From NCBI RefSeq assembly GCF_000469135.2, contig NZ_CP048117.1:2703501-2767500 (forward strand): a stretch of 64,000 nucleotides of DNA, read 5' to 3'. The notes under the pieces are model-generated. The model was given only the letters and a program-made list of their open reading frames with translations. It had not been told where the DNA came from and searched no databases. Position numbers and translations under genes: made by a program. The DNA comes from Bacillus sp. SB49 (lineage in GTDB: Bacteria > Bacillota > Bacilli > Bacillales > Halobacillaceae). Below, in pieces: positions 40,741 through 52,073 of the stretch. Numbering within the stretch: position 1 is the stretch's first letter; each line of letters opens with the position of its first letter.

Positions 40741-43617
40741 CTACTTGGAGGCGACTTCTTCCCGCTCACTCATACGCTGTTCCATTCGCTTGCGGTCTCT
40801 TTCCAGAACCGGTTTTAAATACCGTCCCGTATAGGACTCCCTGTGTTCTGCCACTTCTTCCGGTGTACCGGTAGCAATGATCTGTCCGCCATTCTGTCCG
40901 CCTTCCGGTCCAAGATCAATGATGTGATCTGCCGCTTTAATGACATCCAGATTATGTTCAATAATCAGAACGGAATCTCCGTTTTCCACAAGTCGCTGCA
41001 GCACTTGAAGAAGTCGGGATATGTCGTCCACGTGTAATCCTGTCGTCGGTTCGTCCAGAATATAGAAGGACTTTCCGTTTGAACGGCGATGAAGCTCGCT
41101 GGCAAGTTTCACACGCTGGGCTTCCCCACCGGAAAGGGTCGTCGCAGGCTGCCCAAGCTTAATGTAATCAAGCCCGACATCCGCCACCGTCTGCAGCTTC
41201 CGTTTGATTTTCGGGATGTTGGCAAAGAAATCCAGCGCTTCTTCAATCGTCATCCCCAGTACATCTGCAATGCTCTTCCCTTTATATTTCACTTCGAGCG
41301 TTTCCCGGTTATAGCGTTTCCCGTCACATACCTCGCACGGAACGTAAACATCCGGCAGAAAGTGCATTTCGATTTTAATAATTCCATCCCCGCGACACGC
41401 TTCACACCTTCCACCTTTGACGTTGAAGCTGAATCGTCCTTTTTTGTATCCGCGGATTTTCGCTTCGTTCGTCTGTGCAAAAACATCCCGGATATCATCG
41501 AATACACCTGTGTACGTAGCCGGGTTGGAGCGTGGTGTCCGGCCGATAGGCGACTGATCGATATCAATCACTTTGTCGAGCTGATCGATTCCTTCTACAG
41601 TTTTATGCTTCCCTGGTTTTTGTTTTCCGTTATGAAGCCGCATCGAAAGTGTTTTGTAGAGGATTTCATTGATCAATGTACTCTTCCCTGAACCTGATAC
41701 CCCGGTGACAGCGGTCAGAAGTCCAAGCGGCACATCGGCGTTCACTTTCTTAAGGTTGTTCTCTTCCGCTCCTTTGATTTTCAAAAAGCGGCCATCCGGT
41801 TTCCGGCGCTCTGCTGGAAGCGGAATGAATTTTTTACCGGACAAGTACTGCCCGGTTAAAGACTTCCGACTCTTCATTACCTGCTTCGGCGTTCCCTGGG
41901 AAACAATATTTCCGCCATGTGCTCCTGCACCAGGTCCAATGTCGATTAAATAGTCGGCAGCCAACATCGTATCTTCATCATGTTCTACCACGATCAGCGT
42001 ATTATCCAAATCACGCATCCGCTTGAGTGTTTCAATCAGTCTGTCGTTATCACGCTGGTGGAGGCCGATGGAAGGCTCGTCCAGTACATATAATACTCCC
42101 GTAAGTGCAGAACCGATCTGGGTCGCAAGCCTGATCCGCTGCGCTTCACCGCCGGAAAGGGTACCGGCAGACCGGGAAAGTGTTAAATAATCAAGGCCGA
42201 CATTCGCAAGAAAGCTCAATCGCTCTACAATCTCCTTCAGGATCATGCGCGCGATCGTTTCCTCCTTCTCTGTCAGTTCTAATGAATCGAAGAAATTCTT
42301 CGCTTCCGTAACAGAGAAGTCTGTTGTCACCCCGATATGTTTGCCGTTGATGAGAACGGCGAGAGCTTCTTCATTCAATCTGTTTCCTTTACACTTCGGA
42401 CACGGTTTCTGTGCCATGTACTTTTCCATCTGCTCACGAATATAGTCGGAACTGGTTTCTCTATAGCGCCGGGAAATGTTTGGAATAACGCCTTCAAAGA
42501 AGATTTCATTTTCCCTTACTTTTCCAAAATCGTTCTCATAGCGGAAATAAACCTTCTCCTCTCCACTACCGTAAAGGATCCGTTCTTTATGCTCCTCCGG
42601 TAATTCTTCGAAAGGCTGATCCATATCAATACCGTAGTGATCTGAAACACTCTTAAGCAGCTGCGGATAGTATTGTGAGCTTTGAGGTTCCCAGGCGGCG
42701 ATTGCGTGTTCGTTCAAGGACCGGCTCCTGTCTGGAATCACAAGATCGATATCTACTTCAAGCTGAGTACCTAAACCGTCGCAGCGGCTGCATGCTCCAA
42801 ACGGGCTGTTAAAGGAAAACATACGCGGCTCCAGCTCGCTGATGGAAAATCCGCATATCGGGCATGCATGGTGTTCACTGAACATCAGCTCCTCCTCGCC
42901 GATTACATCCACAATCGTATGTCCATTTCCTAGATTAAGAGCCGTTTCGATGGAATCAGAAAGGCGGCCTTCCACACCATCTTTAACAACAATTCGGTCA
43001 ATGACGACTTCTATTGAATGTTTCTTGTTCTTATCCAGTTTTATTTCCTCGGAAATTTCGCGCATTTCTCCGTCGACACGAAGACGGATATATCCTTCTT
43101 TTTGGAGCTGTTCAAACACCTTCACGTGTTCCCCTTTTCGCCCGGAGACGACAGGTGCGAGAATCTGAAGCTTCGTTCTTTCCGGATACTCCATCACACG
43201 ATCCACCATCTGCTGGACGGTTTGAGAACTGATTTCTATTCCGTGTTTCGGACAGGTCGGACGTCCAATCCTGGCGAAGAGCAGACGTAAATAATCGTAA
43301 ATTTCGGTCACGGTCCCTACAGTAGAACGAGGGTTCCGACTTGTCGTTTTCTGGTCGATGGAAATTGCCGGGGATAACCCTTCAATTGCATCGACGTCCG
43401 GTTTATCCATCTGCCCAAGGAACTGACGGGCATAAGCACTCAAGGACTCCACATATCGGCGCTGTCCCTCGGCATAAATGGTATCGAATGCCAACGAAGA
43501 CTTCCCTGAACCGGATAAACCAGTCATGACCACCAGCTTATTCTTTGGAATGTCGATATCGACATTCTTCAAATTGTGGGCTCTGGCTCCCTTGATACTT
43601 ATATGTTTACTAGCCAT
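40741..43617 (-). CDS. uvrA: excinuclease ABC subunit A
   Basis: Damage-recognition ATPase of nucleotide excision repair. About 958 residues with two ABC-type ATPase modules: Walker [10 protein letters not shown] near residue 33 and GVSGSGKST near 640, and two signature LSGGEAQR motifs. Two zinc sites are visible, CPICGF...CSRCDG near 252 and CEACRG...CEVCDG near 737. The start is either ATG 43617 or TTG 43623; the TTG is slightly better spaced from GGAGG, the ATG matches the family. It follows uvrB in a two-gene SOS operon. No terminator is visible after it, so transcription may continue into yojF. Confidence 0.97.
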   Translation of the reverse strand: MASKHISIKGARAHNLKNVDIDIPKNKLVVMTGLSGSGKSSLAFDTIYAEGQRRYVESLSAYARQFLGQMDKPDVDAIEGLSPAISIDQKTTSRNPRSTVGTVTEIYDYLRLLFARIGRPTCPKHGIEISSQTVQQMVDRVMEYPERTKLQILAPVVSGRKGEHVKVFEQLQKEGYIRLRVDGEMREISEEIKLDKNKKHSIEVVIDRIVVKDGVEGRLSDSIETALNLGNGHTIVDVIGEEELMFSEHHACPICGFSISELEPRMFSFNSPFGACSRCDGLGTQLEVDIDLVIPDRSRSLNEHAIAAWEPQSSQYYPQLLKSVSDHYGIDMDQPFEELPEEHKERILYGSGEEKVYFRYENDFGKVRENEIFFEGVIPNISRRYRETSSDYIREQMEKYMAQKPCPKCKGNRLNEEALAVLINGKHIGVTTDFSVTEAKNFFDSLELTEKEETIARMILKEIVERLSFLANVGLDYLTLSRSAGTLSGGEAQRIRLATQIGSALTGVLYVLDEPSIGLHQRDNDRLIETLKRMRDLDNTLIVVEHDEDTMLAADYLIDIGPGAGAHGGNIVSQGTPKQVMKSRKSLTGQYLSGKKFIPLPAERRKPDGRFLKIKGAEENNLKKVNADVPLGLLTAVTGVSGSGKSTLINEILYKTLSMRLHNGKQKPGKHKTVEGIDQLDKVIDIDQSPIGRTPRSNPATYTGVFDDIRDVFAQTNEAKIRGYKKGRFSFNVKGGRCEACRGDGIIKIEMHFLPDVYVPCEVCDGKRYNRETLEVKYKGKSIADVLGMTIEEALDFFANIPKIKRKLQTVADVGLDYIKLGQPATTLSGGEAQRVKLASELHRRSNGKSFYILDEPTTGLHVDDISRLLQVLQRLVENGDSVLIIEHNLDVIKAADHIIDLGPEGGQNGGQIIATGTPEEVAEHRESYTGRYLKPVLERDRKRMEQRMSEREEVASK

Positions 43618-43624
43618 ACTCAAA

Positions 43625-45604
43625 TCATCCCTCCGCTTTTAGTTCCAACAAAACATCACGCAGTTCAGCCGCACGCTCGAAATCGAGTTCCCGAGCTGCC
43701 TGCTTCATTTCCGTTTCCATATTGTCGATAAGCTCCTGACGTTCGCGCTTCGTCATTTCCGACGGCTTCTTACCCGTATCGTACTGTTCCTCTTCTTCTG
43801 CGACGGCAGTAGCCTTAATAACGTCACGCACTTCTTTCTTGATCGTTGTCGGAGTTACACCGTGCTCTTCGTTATAGGCAATCTGCTTCTCCCGACGACG
43901 GTATGTTTCATCTATAGCAAACTGCATGGAAGCCGTCACTTTGTCGGCATACATGATAACTCTTCCGTTTTCATTTCGTGCTGCACGTCCGATCGTCTGA
44001 ATCAGGGAACGGTCGGAACGGAGGAAACCTTCTTTATCTGCATCGAGAATAGTAACGAGAGATACTTCCGGAATGTCCAGACCCTCTCTCAACAAGTTGA
44101 TTCCGATCAACACATCGTATTTACCGACACGAAGATCCCGGATGATTTCAATCCGTTCGAGCGTCTTGATTTCTGAATGGAGGTAAGCAACCTTCATTCC
44201 CAACTCTTTGAGGTAGTCCGTTAAATCCTCAGACATTTTCTTCGTAAGTGTTGTAACCAGTATCCTCTCATTTCGATCTTTCCGCTTGTTGATCTCTCCC
44301 ACCAGATCATCGATCTGACCATGAATCGGACGCACTTCAATTTCCGGATCAAGAAGTCCGGTCGGCCGGATAATCTGCTCGATCATCTTCGGTGTATGTT
44401 CGATTTCGTATGGACCAGGCGTCGCCGAAACGTAAGCAATCTGGTTGATGTGTTCCTCGAATTCATGAAACATAAGCGGCCTGTTGTCCATAGCGGAAGG
44501 GAGACGGAATCCATGATCGACGAGCACTTGTTTCCTAGCCCTGTCCCCGTTATACATCCCTCTCACCTGTGGAAGTGTCACATGGGATTCATCAATCATA
44601 ATCAGGAAATCATCCGGGAAATAGTCGAGAAGCGTATAAGGCGTCGCTCCCGGCTCCCGGAACGTCAAATGACGGGAATAGTTTTCGATTCCTGAACAGA
44701 AACCCATTTCCCTCATCATTTCCAAATCGTAGTTTGTCCGCTGCTCCAGACGCTGCGCTTCGAGAAGCTTGTCGTTGTCCCGAAGCTCTTTTACACGGTC
44801 TTTCATTTCCTGTTCTATATTTTCAATGGCTTTTTTCAACTTTTCTTCCCGGGTGACGAAGTGGGAGGCCGGGAAAATCGCTACATGCTCCCGATCGCCG
44901 ATCACTTCGCCGGTCAACACATCCACTTCTCTGATCCGGTCAATTTCGTCTCCGAAAAATTCAATCCTCATCGCATGTTCTTCCCGTGAAGCAGGAATAA
45001 TTTCCACCGAATCCCCGCGCACGCGGAATGTACCACGCTGAAAGTCAATATCGTTCCGCGCATATTGAATGTCTACAAGGTTCCGGAGCAGCTGATCCCG
45101 ATCCTTCTCCATTCCCGTACGAATGGAAAGCACCTGACTTCGATATTCGTCGGGAGAACCTAAACCATAAATACAAGAAACACTGGCAACAATGATGACA
45201 TCGTTCCGCTCAAACAAAGCAGACGTAGCGGAGTGGCGCAGCTTGTCGATCTCATCATTGATGCTCGCGTCCTTCTCGATAAACGTATCCGACGAAGGGA
45301 CATAAGCTTCCGGCTGATAATAATCATAGTAACTGACAAAATATTCCACAGCGTTATTTGGAAAGAACTCCTTGAATTCACTGTAGAGCTGCCCTGCCAA
45401 CGTTTTGTTATGGGCTATGATCAGTGTCGGCTTGTTGACCTGTTCAATGACGTTTGACATGGTGAACGTCTTACCGGTACCCGTTGCACCGAGTAACGTC
45501 TGATGTTTTTCCCCATTGTTAATCCCTTCGACCAATGCTTTGATTGCTCGCGGCTGATCTCCCTGCGGGGTGTATTTAGATACTAATTCGAATTGTCCCT
45601 CCAC
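43625..45604 (-). CDS. uvrB: excinuclease ABC subunit B
   Basis: Helicase-like subunit that verifies damage with UvrA and recruits UvrC. The protein has 659 residues and starts with GTG (GGAGG eight bases before). Walker [13 protein letters not shown] is near residue 39, the beta-hairpin segment [12 protein letters not shown] near 92, and [10 protein letters not shown] near 338 is the Walker B region. The C-terminal UVR motif ([16 protein letters not shown] and following) binds UvrC. A LexA box covers its promoter. Confidence 0.97.
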   Translation of the reverse strand: MEGQFELVSKYTPQGDQPRAIKALVEGINNGEKHQTLLGATGTGKTFTMSNVIEQVNKPTLIIAHNKTLAGQLYSEFKEFFPNNAVEYFVSYYDYYQPEAYVPSSDTFIEKDASINDEIDKLRHSATSALFERNDVIIVASVSCIYGLGSPDEYRSQVLSIRTGMEKDRDQLLRNLVDIQYARNDIDFQRGTFRVRGDSVEIIPASREEHAMRIEFFGDEIDRIREVDVLTGEVIGDREHVAIFPASHFVTREEKLKKAIENIEQEMKDRVKELRDNDKLLEAQRLEQRTNYDLEMMREMGFCSGIENYSRHLTFREPGATPYTLLDYFPDDFLIMIDESHVTLPQVRGMYNGDRARKQVLVDHGFRLPSAMDNRPLMFHEFEEHINQIAYVSATPGPYEIEHTPKMIEQIIRPTGLLDPEIEVRPIHGQIDDLVGEINKRKDRNERILVTTLTKKMSEDLTDYLKELGMKVAYLHSEIKTLERIEIIRDLRVGKYDVLIGINLLREGLDIPEVSLVTILDADKEGFLRSDRSLIQTIGRAARNENGRVIMYADKVTASMQFAIDETYRRREKQIAYNEEHGVTPTTIKKEVRDVIKATAVAEEEEQYDTGKKPSEMTKRERQELIDNMETEMKQAARELDFERAAELRDVLLELKAEG

Positions 45605-45666
45605 GACGAAAACCTCCGTTCCTCACTATTCCTTCCTAGTTTACCACAACAGTTTACCATTCTAAC

Positions 45667-45695
45667 CTTAAACGAACAAACATTCGCACTTGCAA
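45667..45695 (-). promoter_or_regulatory. promoter of uvrBA
   Basis: On the minus strand TTGCAA (45690-45695), 17-base spacer, TTTAAG (45667-45672). The spacer is filled by the LexA operator. A TAGAAT slightly downstream is an alternative -10. Confidence 0.6.
45673..45686. promoter_or_regulatory. LexA (DinR) operator of uvrBA
   Basis: CGAACAAACATTCG matches the Bacillus SOS box CGAAC-N4-GTTCG with one mismatch in the second half. It sits between -35 and -10 of the uvrBA promoter, the expected place for repression. Confidence 0.88.
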
Positions 45696-45788
45696 TTGGT
45701 TTTTCCCTATTTTCCCATATTTATCCCCTCTCTCCGACATACTCCTTTTCCATCCAACCAACGCTCACCTATATCCTTTACGACTCGG

Positions 45789-45828
45789 AAAAATAAACAA
45801 AGCACCTGTATCCACAGGTGCTTTGTTT
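45789..45828. terminator. bidirectional terminator after prfC
   Basis: Perfect 15-bp stem AAACAAAGCACCTGT / ACAGGTGCTTTGTTT with a 4-base loop, with T-rich ends on both strands, 22 bases after the prfC stop. Confidence 0.9.
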
Positions 45829-45849
45829 ATTTCTATATCAATTCAGGGC

Positions 45850-47439
45850 TTACGCATCAAAGGTTTGATTATATTCATTTACTTCAAACAAATCGATCAA
45901 CTCAATATCCGGATTCTTATCAATGAACCAACGCAGGGAAAAATCGTTTTTGAACAGAACAACCGGATTCCCTTCCCGATCTTCAGCAAGCATGTTCCGT
46001 TCATCGAACAGCGAAACGTCCACCTGATCCTCTTTAAGCCAGCGTGGAATACGCTCTCCAAGCGGTATTAACTCAATATCCACATTATACTCATTCTTCA
46101 TCCGATATTCGAATACTTCGTATTGAAGTTCTCCGACAGCACCGATGATAAAATCTTCGAAGCTGTAGCGTTTAAACAGCTGAATTGCTCCTTCCTGAAC
46201 CAGCTGTTCCAAACCTTTGCGGAACTGCTTCGATTTCATAACGTTTTTAGCTGTAACCTTCTTGAAGATCTCCGGCGGGAATTGAGGAAGTTCATCATAT
46301 TCAAACTTGGATTTACCTGTAACAATCGTATCGCCGATCCGATAGACGTTTGGATCATAGATTCCGATAATATCTCCTGCATATCCTTCCTCAACGGTTC
46401 CACGTGAAGAGGCTACGAACTGTTGTGACTGGGCAAGTTTAAAGGTTTTTCCGGTTCGCGAGAGCGTGACGTTCATTCCGCGTTCGAATTTACCGGAACA
46501 AACTCGAACAAAAGCGATCCGATCGCGGTGCTGCGGATTCATGTTAGCCTGGATTTTGAAAATAAAACCTGAAAACTCCTCGTCTTCTGGTGAAACGACA
46601 CCTTCCGTTGACTTACGTGGTGCAGGTTCGGGTGCCATTTCAATAAATGAATTAAAGAATGTTTCGACTCCGAATGGGGCGAGTGCACTACCGAAGAATA
46701 CCGGCGTTTGATCACCGCGCAGCACCTTCTCCATATCAAATGCTTCCCCGGCTTCTGCCACAAGTTCCATCTCTTCCTGAGCTTCCTGGAATGTTGCATT
46801 TTCTGTTAATTCCGGATACTGATCGAGCTGGTTATAAGGAATATAATCTTCTTCCTCATTTCCTGTGAAATGAACGAACTGTTCCTGTTCTCTGTCAAAA
46901 ACCCCGAGGAATCGTTTCCCCATACCGGCAGGCCAGGTCATCGGGTATGTTTCAATATTTAAAGTTTCTTCAATTTCCTGCATTAAATCGAACGGCTCGC
47001 GTCCTTCCCTGTCCATCTTGTTAATGAACGTAAAAATTGGGATGCCGCGCATTTTACAGACTTTAAACAACTTGAGCGTCTGTGCCTCTATTCCTTTCGT
47101 CCCGTCAATAACCATGACAACACTGTCGACAGCTGTCAGCGTGCGATACGTGTCTTCACTGAAGTCTTCGTGGCCAGGCGTATCCAGTATATTGACCTGG
47201 TAGCCTTTATATGGGAAGTTCATAACACTCGATGTTACTGAGATTCCCCGCTGCTTCTCGATTTCCATCCAGTCGGATGTAGCGAATTTACCAGATTTCT
47301 TTCCTTTTACCGTTCCTGCTGAACGAATCAGATTACCAAACAGCAGCATTTTTTCCGTCATCGTCGTTTTTCCGGCGTCCGGGTGGGAGATAATAGCAAA
47401 CGTACGACGCTTTTTCATTTCTTCTTGAATAGGATTCAT
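45850..47439 (-). CDS. prfC: peptide chain release factor 3
   Basis: GTPase that removes RF1 or RF2 from the ribosome after peptide release. The ATG at 47439 (GGAGG eight bases before) gives [16 protein letters not shown]; length 529, the family norm. GTPase motifs are SHPDAGKTT (G1), DTPGHEDF (G3) and INKMDR (G4). The C-terminal RF3-specific domain follows from about residue 380. It is a single-gene unit with its own terminator and an odd leader hairpin. Confidence 0.95.
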   Translation of the reverse strand: MNPIQEEMKKRRTFAIISHPDAGKTTMTEKMLLFGNLIRSAGTVKGKKSGKFATSDWMEIEKQRGISVTSSVMNFPYKGYQVNILDTPGHEDFSEDTYRTLTAVDSVVMVIDGTKGIEAQTLKLFKVCKMRGIPIFTFINKMDREGREPFDLMQEIEETLNIETYPMTWPAGMGKRFLGVFDREQEQFVHFTGNEEEDYIPYNQLDQYPELTENATFQEAQEEMELVAEAGEAFDMEKVLRGDQTPVFFGSALAPFGVETFFNSFIEMAPEPAPRKSTEGVVSPEDEEFSGFIFKIQANMNPQHRDRIAFVRVCSGKFERGMNVTLSRTGKTFKLAQSQQFVASSRGTVEEGYAGDIIGIYDPNVYRIGDTIVTGKSKFEYDELPQFPPEIFKKVTAKNVMKSKQFRKGLEQLVQEGAIQLFKRYSFEDFIIGAVGELQYEVFEYRMKNEYNVDIELIPLGERIPRWLKEDQVDVSLFDERNMLAEDREGNPVVLFKNDFSLRWFIDKNPDIELIDLFEVNEYNQTFDA

Positions 47440-47546
47440 CGTGATATCCTCCATGTTATAAATTTTATATGTTTTGATTTAAGGCAGGATATACGTTACA
47501 ACGACCGTGTCGTGGACACATGATCCGTACAGCATTCCTTTTCCAT

Positions 47547-47577
47547 AAAAAAAGCGCGCCTCGATTTCAGAGCGCTT
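47547..47577 (-). terminator. terminator-like hairpin in the prfC leader
   Basis: Stem AAGCGC / GCGCTT with a 14-base interior that can extend pairing, followed by seven T on the minus strand. No minus-strand gene lies upstream of it; it begins a few bases after the likely prfC transcription start and about 108 bases before the gene, so it looks like a leader attenuator. Confidence 0.6.
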
Positions 47578-47588
47578 CAACACTTTTG

Positions 47589-47594
47589 ATTATA
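47589..47594 (-). promoter_or_regulatory. possible -10 box of prfC
   Basis: Perfect TATAAT on the minus strand about 150 bases before prfC; no convincing -35 box (CGGTTA region). Transcription would start near 47582. Confidence 0.45.
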
Positions 47595-47685
47595 CTTTGA
47601 AAGTTAGCATAACCGCCCGCTAAAATCAATGCTTGACGTGACAGGCCATGATTCCTTCCACTTCTCTCCCCCTCTGCAAACCTGT

Positions 47686-47691
47686 TATAAT
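47686..47691 (+). promoter_or_regulatory. extended -10 of the SNF2 helicase gene
   Basis: TGTTATAAT (TG-N-TATAAT) 34 bases before the gene start; the -35 region is weak, as often with extended -10 promoters. Confidence 0.6.
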
Positions 47692-47724
47692 AGAAGCAAA
47701 TAACGTTCAGTAAGGATGCCATAT

Positions 47725-50700
47725 ATGCAAAGTTATTTACTACAACCGAAAGATATACAAAAGATTACCGGTCCCACTTACTATGAGCGGGGTAAACGCT
47801 ACTTCGAATCAGGTAAAGTGTATGGACTGTCACATAATAGCGCCATCCGTTCCTGGCGGGCGGTCGTAGCGGGGACCCATGATTATGAAGTCCGCGTTTT
47901 CTTTTTTGACGATGAAGATGTCGAGGCGACGTGCGAATGCCCGGCATATGCAGAGCACTATACGTGTAAACATATCGCCGCCGTTTTAATCGCCATACGT
48001 GAGAAAACATTGGAGGAGCTCGCTCCGCGTCTGGCTGAGAAAGGGAAGAACGTCCAATTCCCTCCGGCCAGTCAAGACCGTATGTTCGCTGTAAGTTTGT
48101 TTGAGGCTTTCCGGCAGCGTCAGGAAAACCAGTCGGAAACAGAAAGCAAGCGGCCGCTGCAAGTCAACTATTTTCTGCACCTTCAATCCATGCTTGGCGC
48201 GAAGAGTCTTGGAATGGAGATAAAAATCGGCGAAGGCTATCCCTACGTCATCAAGAATATTCGGGAGCTTCTTGACCACATTCGGAAGCAGCAGCCTTAC
48301 AGGATTACGAAAAAGTTCACCTTTGACCCATCCGAACACCTGTTTACAGAGCTGGATAAGCGAATTTTCCATATTCTTCAGCGGGCATATGAACAGGAGC
48401 AGTTTTATGAGCAGCATTGGAGTATGAACGATAAGAAAGTTTTACGCATTCCACCTGCCATGACCAAGGATCTCCTTCCATTGCTACAGGAACAAAATGC
48501 TGCGATGATTGACCGTGGCGATCCGATGGGGGCTGTCCGCTTCGAACAAGATTTTCCGGATTTGTCCTTTTACGTAACGGAAGAACGCGGTCACTTTCAT
48601 ATGCATATGAACAAGTTGAAGGAATATGATTACCTGGCAGATTACCATATGCTGTACCGTCAGTCTTCCTTCTATCCAATTGACCCGGAGAAAGAAGATA
48701 TTTTGAGGACCTTATATACTACGCTCCCATACAACTCGAGCGGAAGTCACACAGTAAGCTATCACGATATGGAAGGAATTGTTTCCTACGTCCTGCCAGA
48801 GTTAGAGCGGATAGCTGACGTTAATCTGGACTCTTCCGCTAAGGAAAGAATTATTCAGGAGCCATTGCGGGCAGAAGTTTATTTGGACTTCTCCCAATGG
48901 ACATTAACCATTGATGTAAAGTTCCATTATGGTGACATTACCATCGATCCTTTTCAACAGAATAACGGCTCTCAGGCAATTATACAGAGAGACAGTCAAA
49001 CGGAAGAGCATATCATGCAGATCATTGAGTCTGCCGAATTTAAATTTGATGGAGAAATGGTCTATATTGAAGATGAATACCCTTTAGATGTTTTTCTGCG
49101 CTATTATCTTCCGAAGCTTAAAGAGTGGAGTGATGTCTACTTATCTTCCTCCGTACGCTCTTTAATCAGCGAAGAAGCACACGAACTCCAAAGTTCCGTC
49201 GAGCTTGAAAACGAAGGGAACTGGCTTGATATCCGCTTTACCATTGAGGGAATCAGCTCTGATGACATACACGAAGCGCTCAAGGCCGTAATTGAAAAGA
49301 AAAAGTATTATCGACTCTCGGATGGAGCTCTAATGTCTTTGACCTCGGACTCCTTTGAACGCTTCCAGAAACTTATGAACGAACTGGATCTTACCGCACA
49401 GGATTTAGATGACAATCAACTCCACGTTTCCACGGCGCGGAGCCTTCAGGTGGAAGATGCCCTTCAACCGACGGATGCGGAACGAAACCGGCTGTTCCAT
49501 GAACTTGTGAACCAGCTTAAATCACCACAGTCGTTTGATATCGCACCTCCATCTGGACTGAATGCAGAGCTGCGCTCCTATCAGCTCACCGGTTTTCGTT
49601 GGATGAAGATGCTCAGCCACTATGGTCTCGGTGGTGTCCTTGCGGATGATATGGGACTTGGAAAAACGCTGCAGACGATCACTTACCTGCTTCATGAAAA
49701 AGAAGAAGGGCTGATGAATGAACCGGCGCTGATTGTTGCTCCGGCTTCTCTCGTCTTTAACTGGAAGAAGGAATTAGAGAAATTTGCACCTTCCCTTTCT
49801 CTCCAGGTGTTGACCGGGGACCCGTCTTCACGTCAGGAAGCTCTGGAAGCAGCTGCTTCTAAAGATGTTTGGATTACCTCGTATCCATTATTGAGACAGG
49901 ATGTTGCCTCCTACAGCGACCAGTCATTCCACACCATGGTTCTTGATGAATCACAGGCGATCAAGAACGAAGCGACCAAAACTGCCGTCGCGGTACGATC
50001 CGTAAAAAGCAGACACCGCTTCGCCTTAAGTGGAACACCAATTGAGAATTCTCTTCAAGAGTTGTGGTCTTTATTCCGTGCAATTATGCCGGGTTTCTTC
50101 CCGAGCAAAAAGAAATTCACGCAATTAAAACCAGAGAAGATCTCCATGATGACGCGGCCGTTTATATTACGACGGATGAAGACGGAGGTTCTTGATGAAC
50201 TACCGGATAAGATCGATTCTGTCCAGTACTCAGAGCTGACCAGGGAGCAGAAAGAGGTTTACCTCGCCTACCTGGAACGAATCCAGAACGATATCCAGGA
50301 GACCATTGCGACAAAAGGAATACAGCGAGGGAAACTTGAGATCCTGGCTGGATTAACACGCCTCCGCCAAATTTGCTGCCACCCGGCATTATTCCTGGAG
50401 AACTATGAAGGGAAATCAGGTAAATTGGAGCAGCTGAAGGAACTTGCTTTAGAGCGGAAAGAAAACGGCAACCGTCTCCTTATTTTCTCTCAGTTTTCCA
50501 GTATGCTTTCCCTCATGCACGAAGAACTTCAGAAATCCGGTCTGGATGCCTTTTATTTGGACGGTCGGACAAAAACAGAAAAACGCATGGAAATGGTCGA
50601 TCGGTTCAATGCCGGAGAGAAAGATGCTTTCTTCATCTCCTTAAAAGCCGGAGGGACCGGTCTGAATTTGACCGGAGCCGACACGGTCATTTTGTATGAC

Positions 50701-50925
50701 CTGTGGTGGAACCCGGCAATCGAGGAACAAGCCGCCGGTCGTGCACACCGAATCGGCCAGGAAAAAGTCGTTCAGGTCATTCGAATGATAGCAGAAGGTA
50801 CGATTGAAGAGAGGATCTATCAACTGCAGCAGAAGAAAAGGGATCTTGTTGATCAAATTATCCAGCCTGGTGAATCGATGCTTACCTCTTTAAGTGAAGA
50901 GGAAATCAAACAACTCTTTGCATGA
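47725..50925 (+). CDS. SWIM zinc-finger SNF2-family helicase
   Basis: Large Swi2/Snf2-type ATPase expected to move along or remodel DNA-protein complexes. The ATG at 47725 is chosen because AAGGA lies eight bases before it, while ATG 47716 is too close to that site; length 1066. The N-terminal SWIM motif CECPAYAEHYTCKH starts near residue 71. A long middle region (about 120-600) has no clear motif. The SNF2 motor has LADDMGLGKTLQT near 642 (motif I), VLDESQAIKN near 738 (DESQ in place of DEAH/DEGH) and SGTPIENSL (III). The helicase C domain has LIFSQFSSM and SLKAGGTGLNLTGAD ending AGRAHRIGQ. Related to B. subtilis YwqA; the cellular role is unknown. Confidence 0.93.
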   Translation: MQSYLLQPKDIQKITGPTYYERGKRYFESGKVYGLSHNSAIRSWRAVVAGTHDYEVRVFFFDDEDVEATCECPAYAEHYTCKHIAAVLIAIREKTLEELAPRLAEKGKNVQFPPASQDRMFAVSLFEAFRQRQENQSETESKRPLQVNYFLHLQSMLGAKSLGMEIKIGEGYPYVIKNIRELLDHIRKQQPYRITKKFTFDPSEHLFTELDKRIFHILQRAYEQEQFYEQHWSMNDKKVLRIPPAMTKDLLPLLQEQNAAMIDRGDPMGAVRFEQDFPDLSFYVTEERGHFHMHMNKLKEYDYLADYHMLYRQSSFYPIDPEKEDILRTLYTTLPYNSSGSHTVSYHDMEGIVSYVLPELERIADVNLDSSAKERIIQEPLRAEVYLDFSQWTLTIDVKFHYGDITIDPFQQNNGSQAIIQRDSQTEEHIMQIIESAEFKFDGEMVYIEDEYPLDVFLRYYLPKLKEWSDVYLSSSVRSLISEEAHELQSSVELENEGNWLDIRFTIEGISSDDIHEALKAVIEKKKYYRLSDGALMSLTSDSFERFQKLMNELDLTAQDLDDNQLHVSTARSLQVEDALQPTDAERNRLFHELVNQLKSPQSFDIAPPSGLNAELRSYQLTGFRWMKMLSHYGLGGVLADDMGLGKTLQTITYLLHEKEEGLMNEPALIVAPASLVFNWKKELEKFAPSLSLQVLTGDPSSRQEALEAAASKDVWITSYPLLRQDVASYSDQSFHTMVLDESQAIKNEATKTAVAVRSVKSRHRFALSGTPIENSLQELWSLFRAIMPGFFPSKKKFTQLKPEKISMMTRPFILRRMKTEVLDELPDKIDSVQYSELTREQKEVYLAYLERIQNDIQETIATKGIQRGKLEILAGLTRLRQICCHPALFLENYEGKSGKLEQLKELALERKENGNRLLIFSQFSSMLSLMHEELQKSGLDAFYLDGRTKTEKRMEMVDRFNAGEKDAFFISLKAGGTGLNLTGADTVILYDLWWNPAIEEQAAGRAHRIGQEKVVQVIRMIAEGTIEERIYQLQQKKRDLVDQIIQPGESMLTSLSEEEIKQLFA

Positions 50926-50929
50926 AATA

Positions 50930-50964
50930 AAAAAGCAGCTGTCTCACAAGAGACAGCTGCTTTT
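50930..50964. terminator. bidirectional terminator between helicase and ctaA
   Basis: Perfect 15-bp stem AAAAGCAGCTGTCTC / GAGACAGCTGCTTTT with a 4-base loop between convergent genes; the right edge touches the ctaA stop. Confidence 0.92.
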
Positions 50965-50966
50965 GT

Positions 50967-51851
50967 TTACACTGCGGCTTTTTTACGCATTTTAAACCAG
51001 TACCCGCCAAGGATGCTTGCTCCGATAGCCATCGTAACCGTTGATATCAACATGTGGAGGGACGATGCCAATACGACATTGCCCGTAATGACGATTACAA
51101 ACCCTACAGCAGCGTTCATAACGATTGATAACAGGTACAACCAGGACAACAAGATATGATAGCGGAACCTGGAAGCGTAAATGACAAACCAAATGGCAGC
51201 TACTATTATGACAAACGTAGCGACCCAATGGAGCGAATAAATCATGTTGGCAATGGATTCACTCTTAATTAAGTACTCCATTGCAGGTATATCCAAGAGA
51301 ACATTGCTGGCACGACTATGTTTAAAGAAAGCACCCAAAATGACTTGAAGAACGTATACACTATAGCCGATCAGGAAAGCACGGTAGCTTTGAGATACAG
51401 ACGACCAGCGATCTCGATCCAACTCGACTGGTTTGTTGTTCAAACTGTAGCTGAGCAGTACAAGAATGACCAACAGCATTTGGCTGAACGTTACATCAAA
51501 TGTCGTGAAGCCGGGAGGTGTTCCCAAGAGCACGTTCAAACCACCAACCATGGATTGGAAAAGCAGCAGAATGATACTCAGGATAGCCAATACGAATACA
51601 GGCTTATGCTTACGGTATTTGATGATAGCACCGATTGCATTGATTCCAGTCAATACAACAAGAAGTGGAACCATTAAACGGTGGGAATACTCGATGATGA
51701 CATGATAATCCGTAATATCAGGAATAATTTGTCCATTACATACAGGCCACGTACTTCCGCACGCATCCCCGGAATCGGTTGCGACGACAAGGTTCCCGAG
51801 AATTAGTGCGAGAAACGTGACGATGGTAGTTAAAATTGAAAATTTCTTCAT
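50967..51851 (-). CDS. ctaA: heme A synthase
   Basis: Membrane enzyme that oxidises heme O to heme A for cytochrome aa3 and caa3 oxidases. It has 294 residues and eight helices. The cysteine pair in GDACGSTWPVCNG near residue 30 and histidine motifs EYSHRLM near 58, KHSRASN near 173, SLHWVAT near 206 and LHMLIS near 267 are all present. The neighbouring heme O synthase gene ctaB, divergent in B. subtilis, is not seen here. Confidence 0.95.
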   Translation of the reverse strand: MKKFSILTTIVTFLALILGNLVVATDSGDACGSTWPVCNGQIIPDITDYHVIIEYSHRLMVPLLVVLTGINAIGAIIKYRKHKPVFVLAILSIILLLFQSMVGGLNVLLGTPPGFTTFDVTFSQMLLVILVLLSYSLNNKPVELDRDRWSSVSQSYRAFLIGYSVYVLQVILGAFFKHSRASNVLLDIPAMEYLIKSESIANMIYSLHWVATFVIIVAAIWFVIYASRFRYHILLSWLYLLSIVMNAAVGFVIVITGNVVLASSLHMLISTVTMAIGASILGGYWFKMRKKAAV

Positions 51852-51908
51852 CGTCTTACCCTTTCTCTATTTAGATGTTAATTATAAAAACATGAAGTTC
51901 CAAAATAA

Positions 51909-51914
51909 ATCATA
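51909..51914 (-). promoter_or_regulatory. possible extended -10 of ctaA
   Basis: Minus-strand TGATATGAT (TG-N-TATGAT), about 58 bases before ctaA; no good -35 box, which would allow activator control. Confidence 0.45.
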
Positions 51915-52034
51915 TCACGAATTAGAATTAATAGAGAAAGGAAATCCTATACGTTTCTCATGAACTTTTTGTGAACAACCTAAATCCACCTACTTCTTCG
52001 AGGTTGGCCATTAAAAGAATGGACGATCATAAAA

Positions 52035-52070
52035 CAAAAAAAACCGGGAAGGTCCATTCCTCCCCGGTTT
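52035..52070 (-). terminator. terminator of the siderophore ATPase gene
   Basis: Stem AAACCGGG / CCCGGTTT plus an inner AGG / CCT, with a T-run on the minus strand, just after the gene stop. Confidence 0.85.
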
Positions 52071-52073
52071 CCA

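Noticed and set aside
45605-45788. Small plus-strand open frames upstream of uvrB (for example 45690-45926)
   Set aside because: They cross the LexA promoter and the prfC terminator and have no ribosome site.
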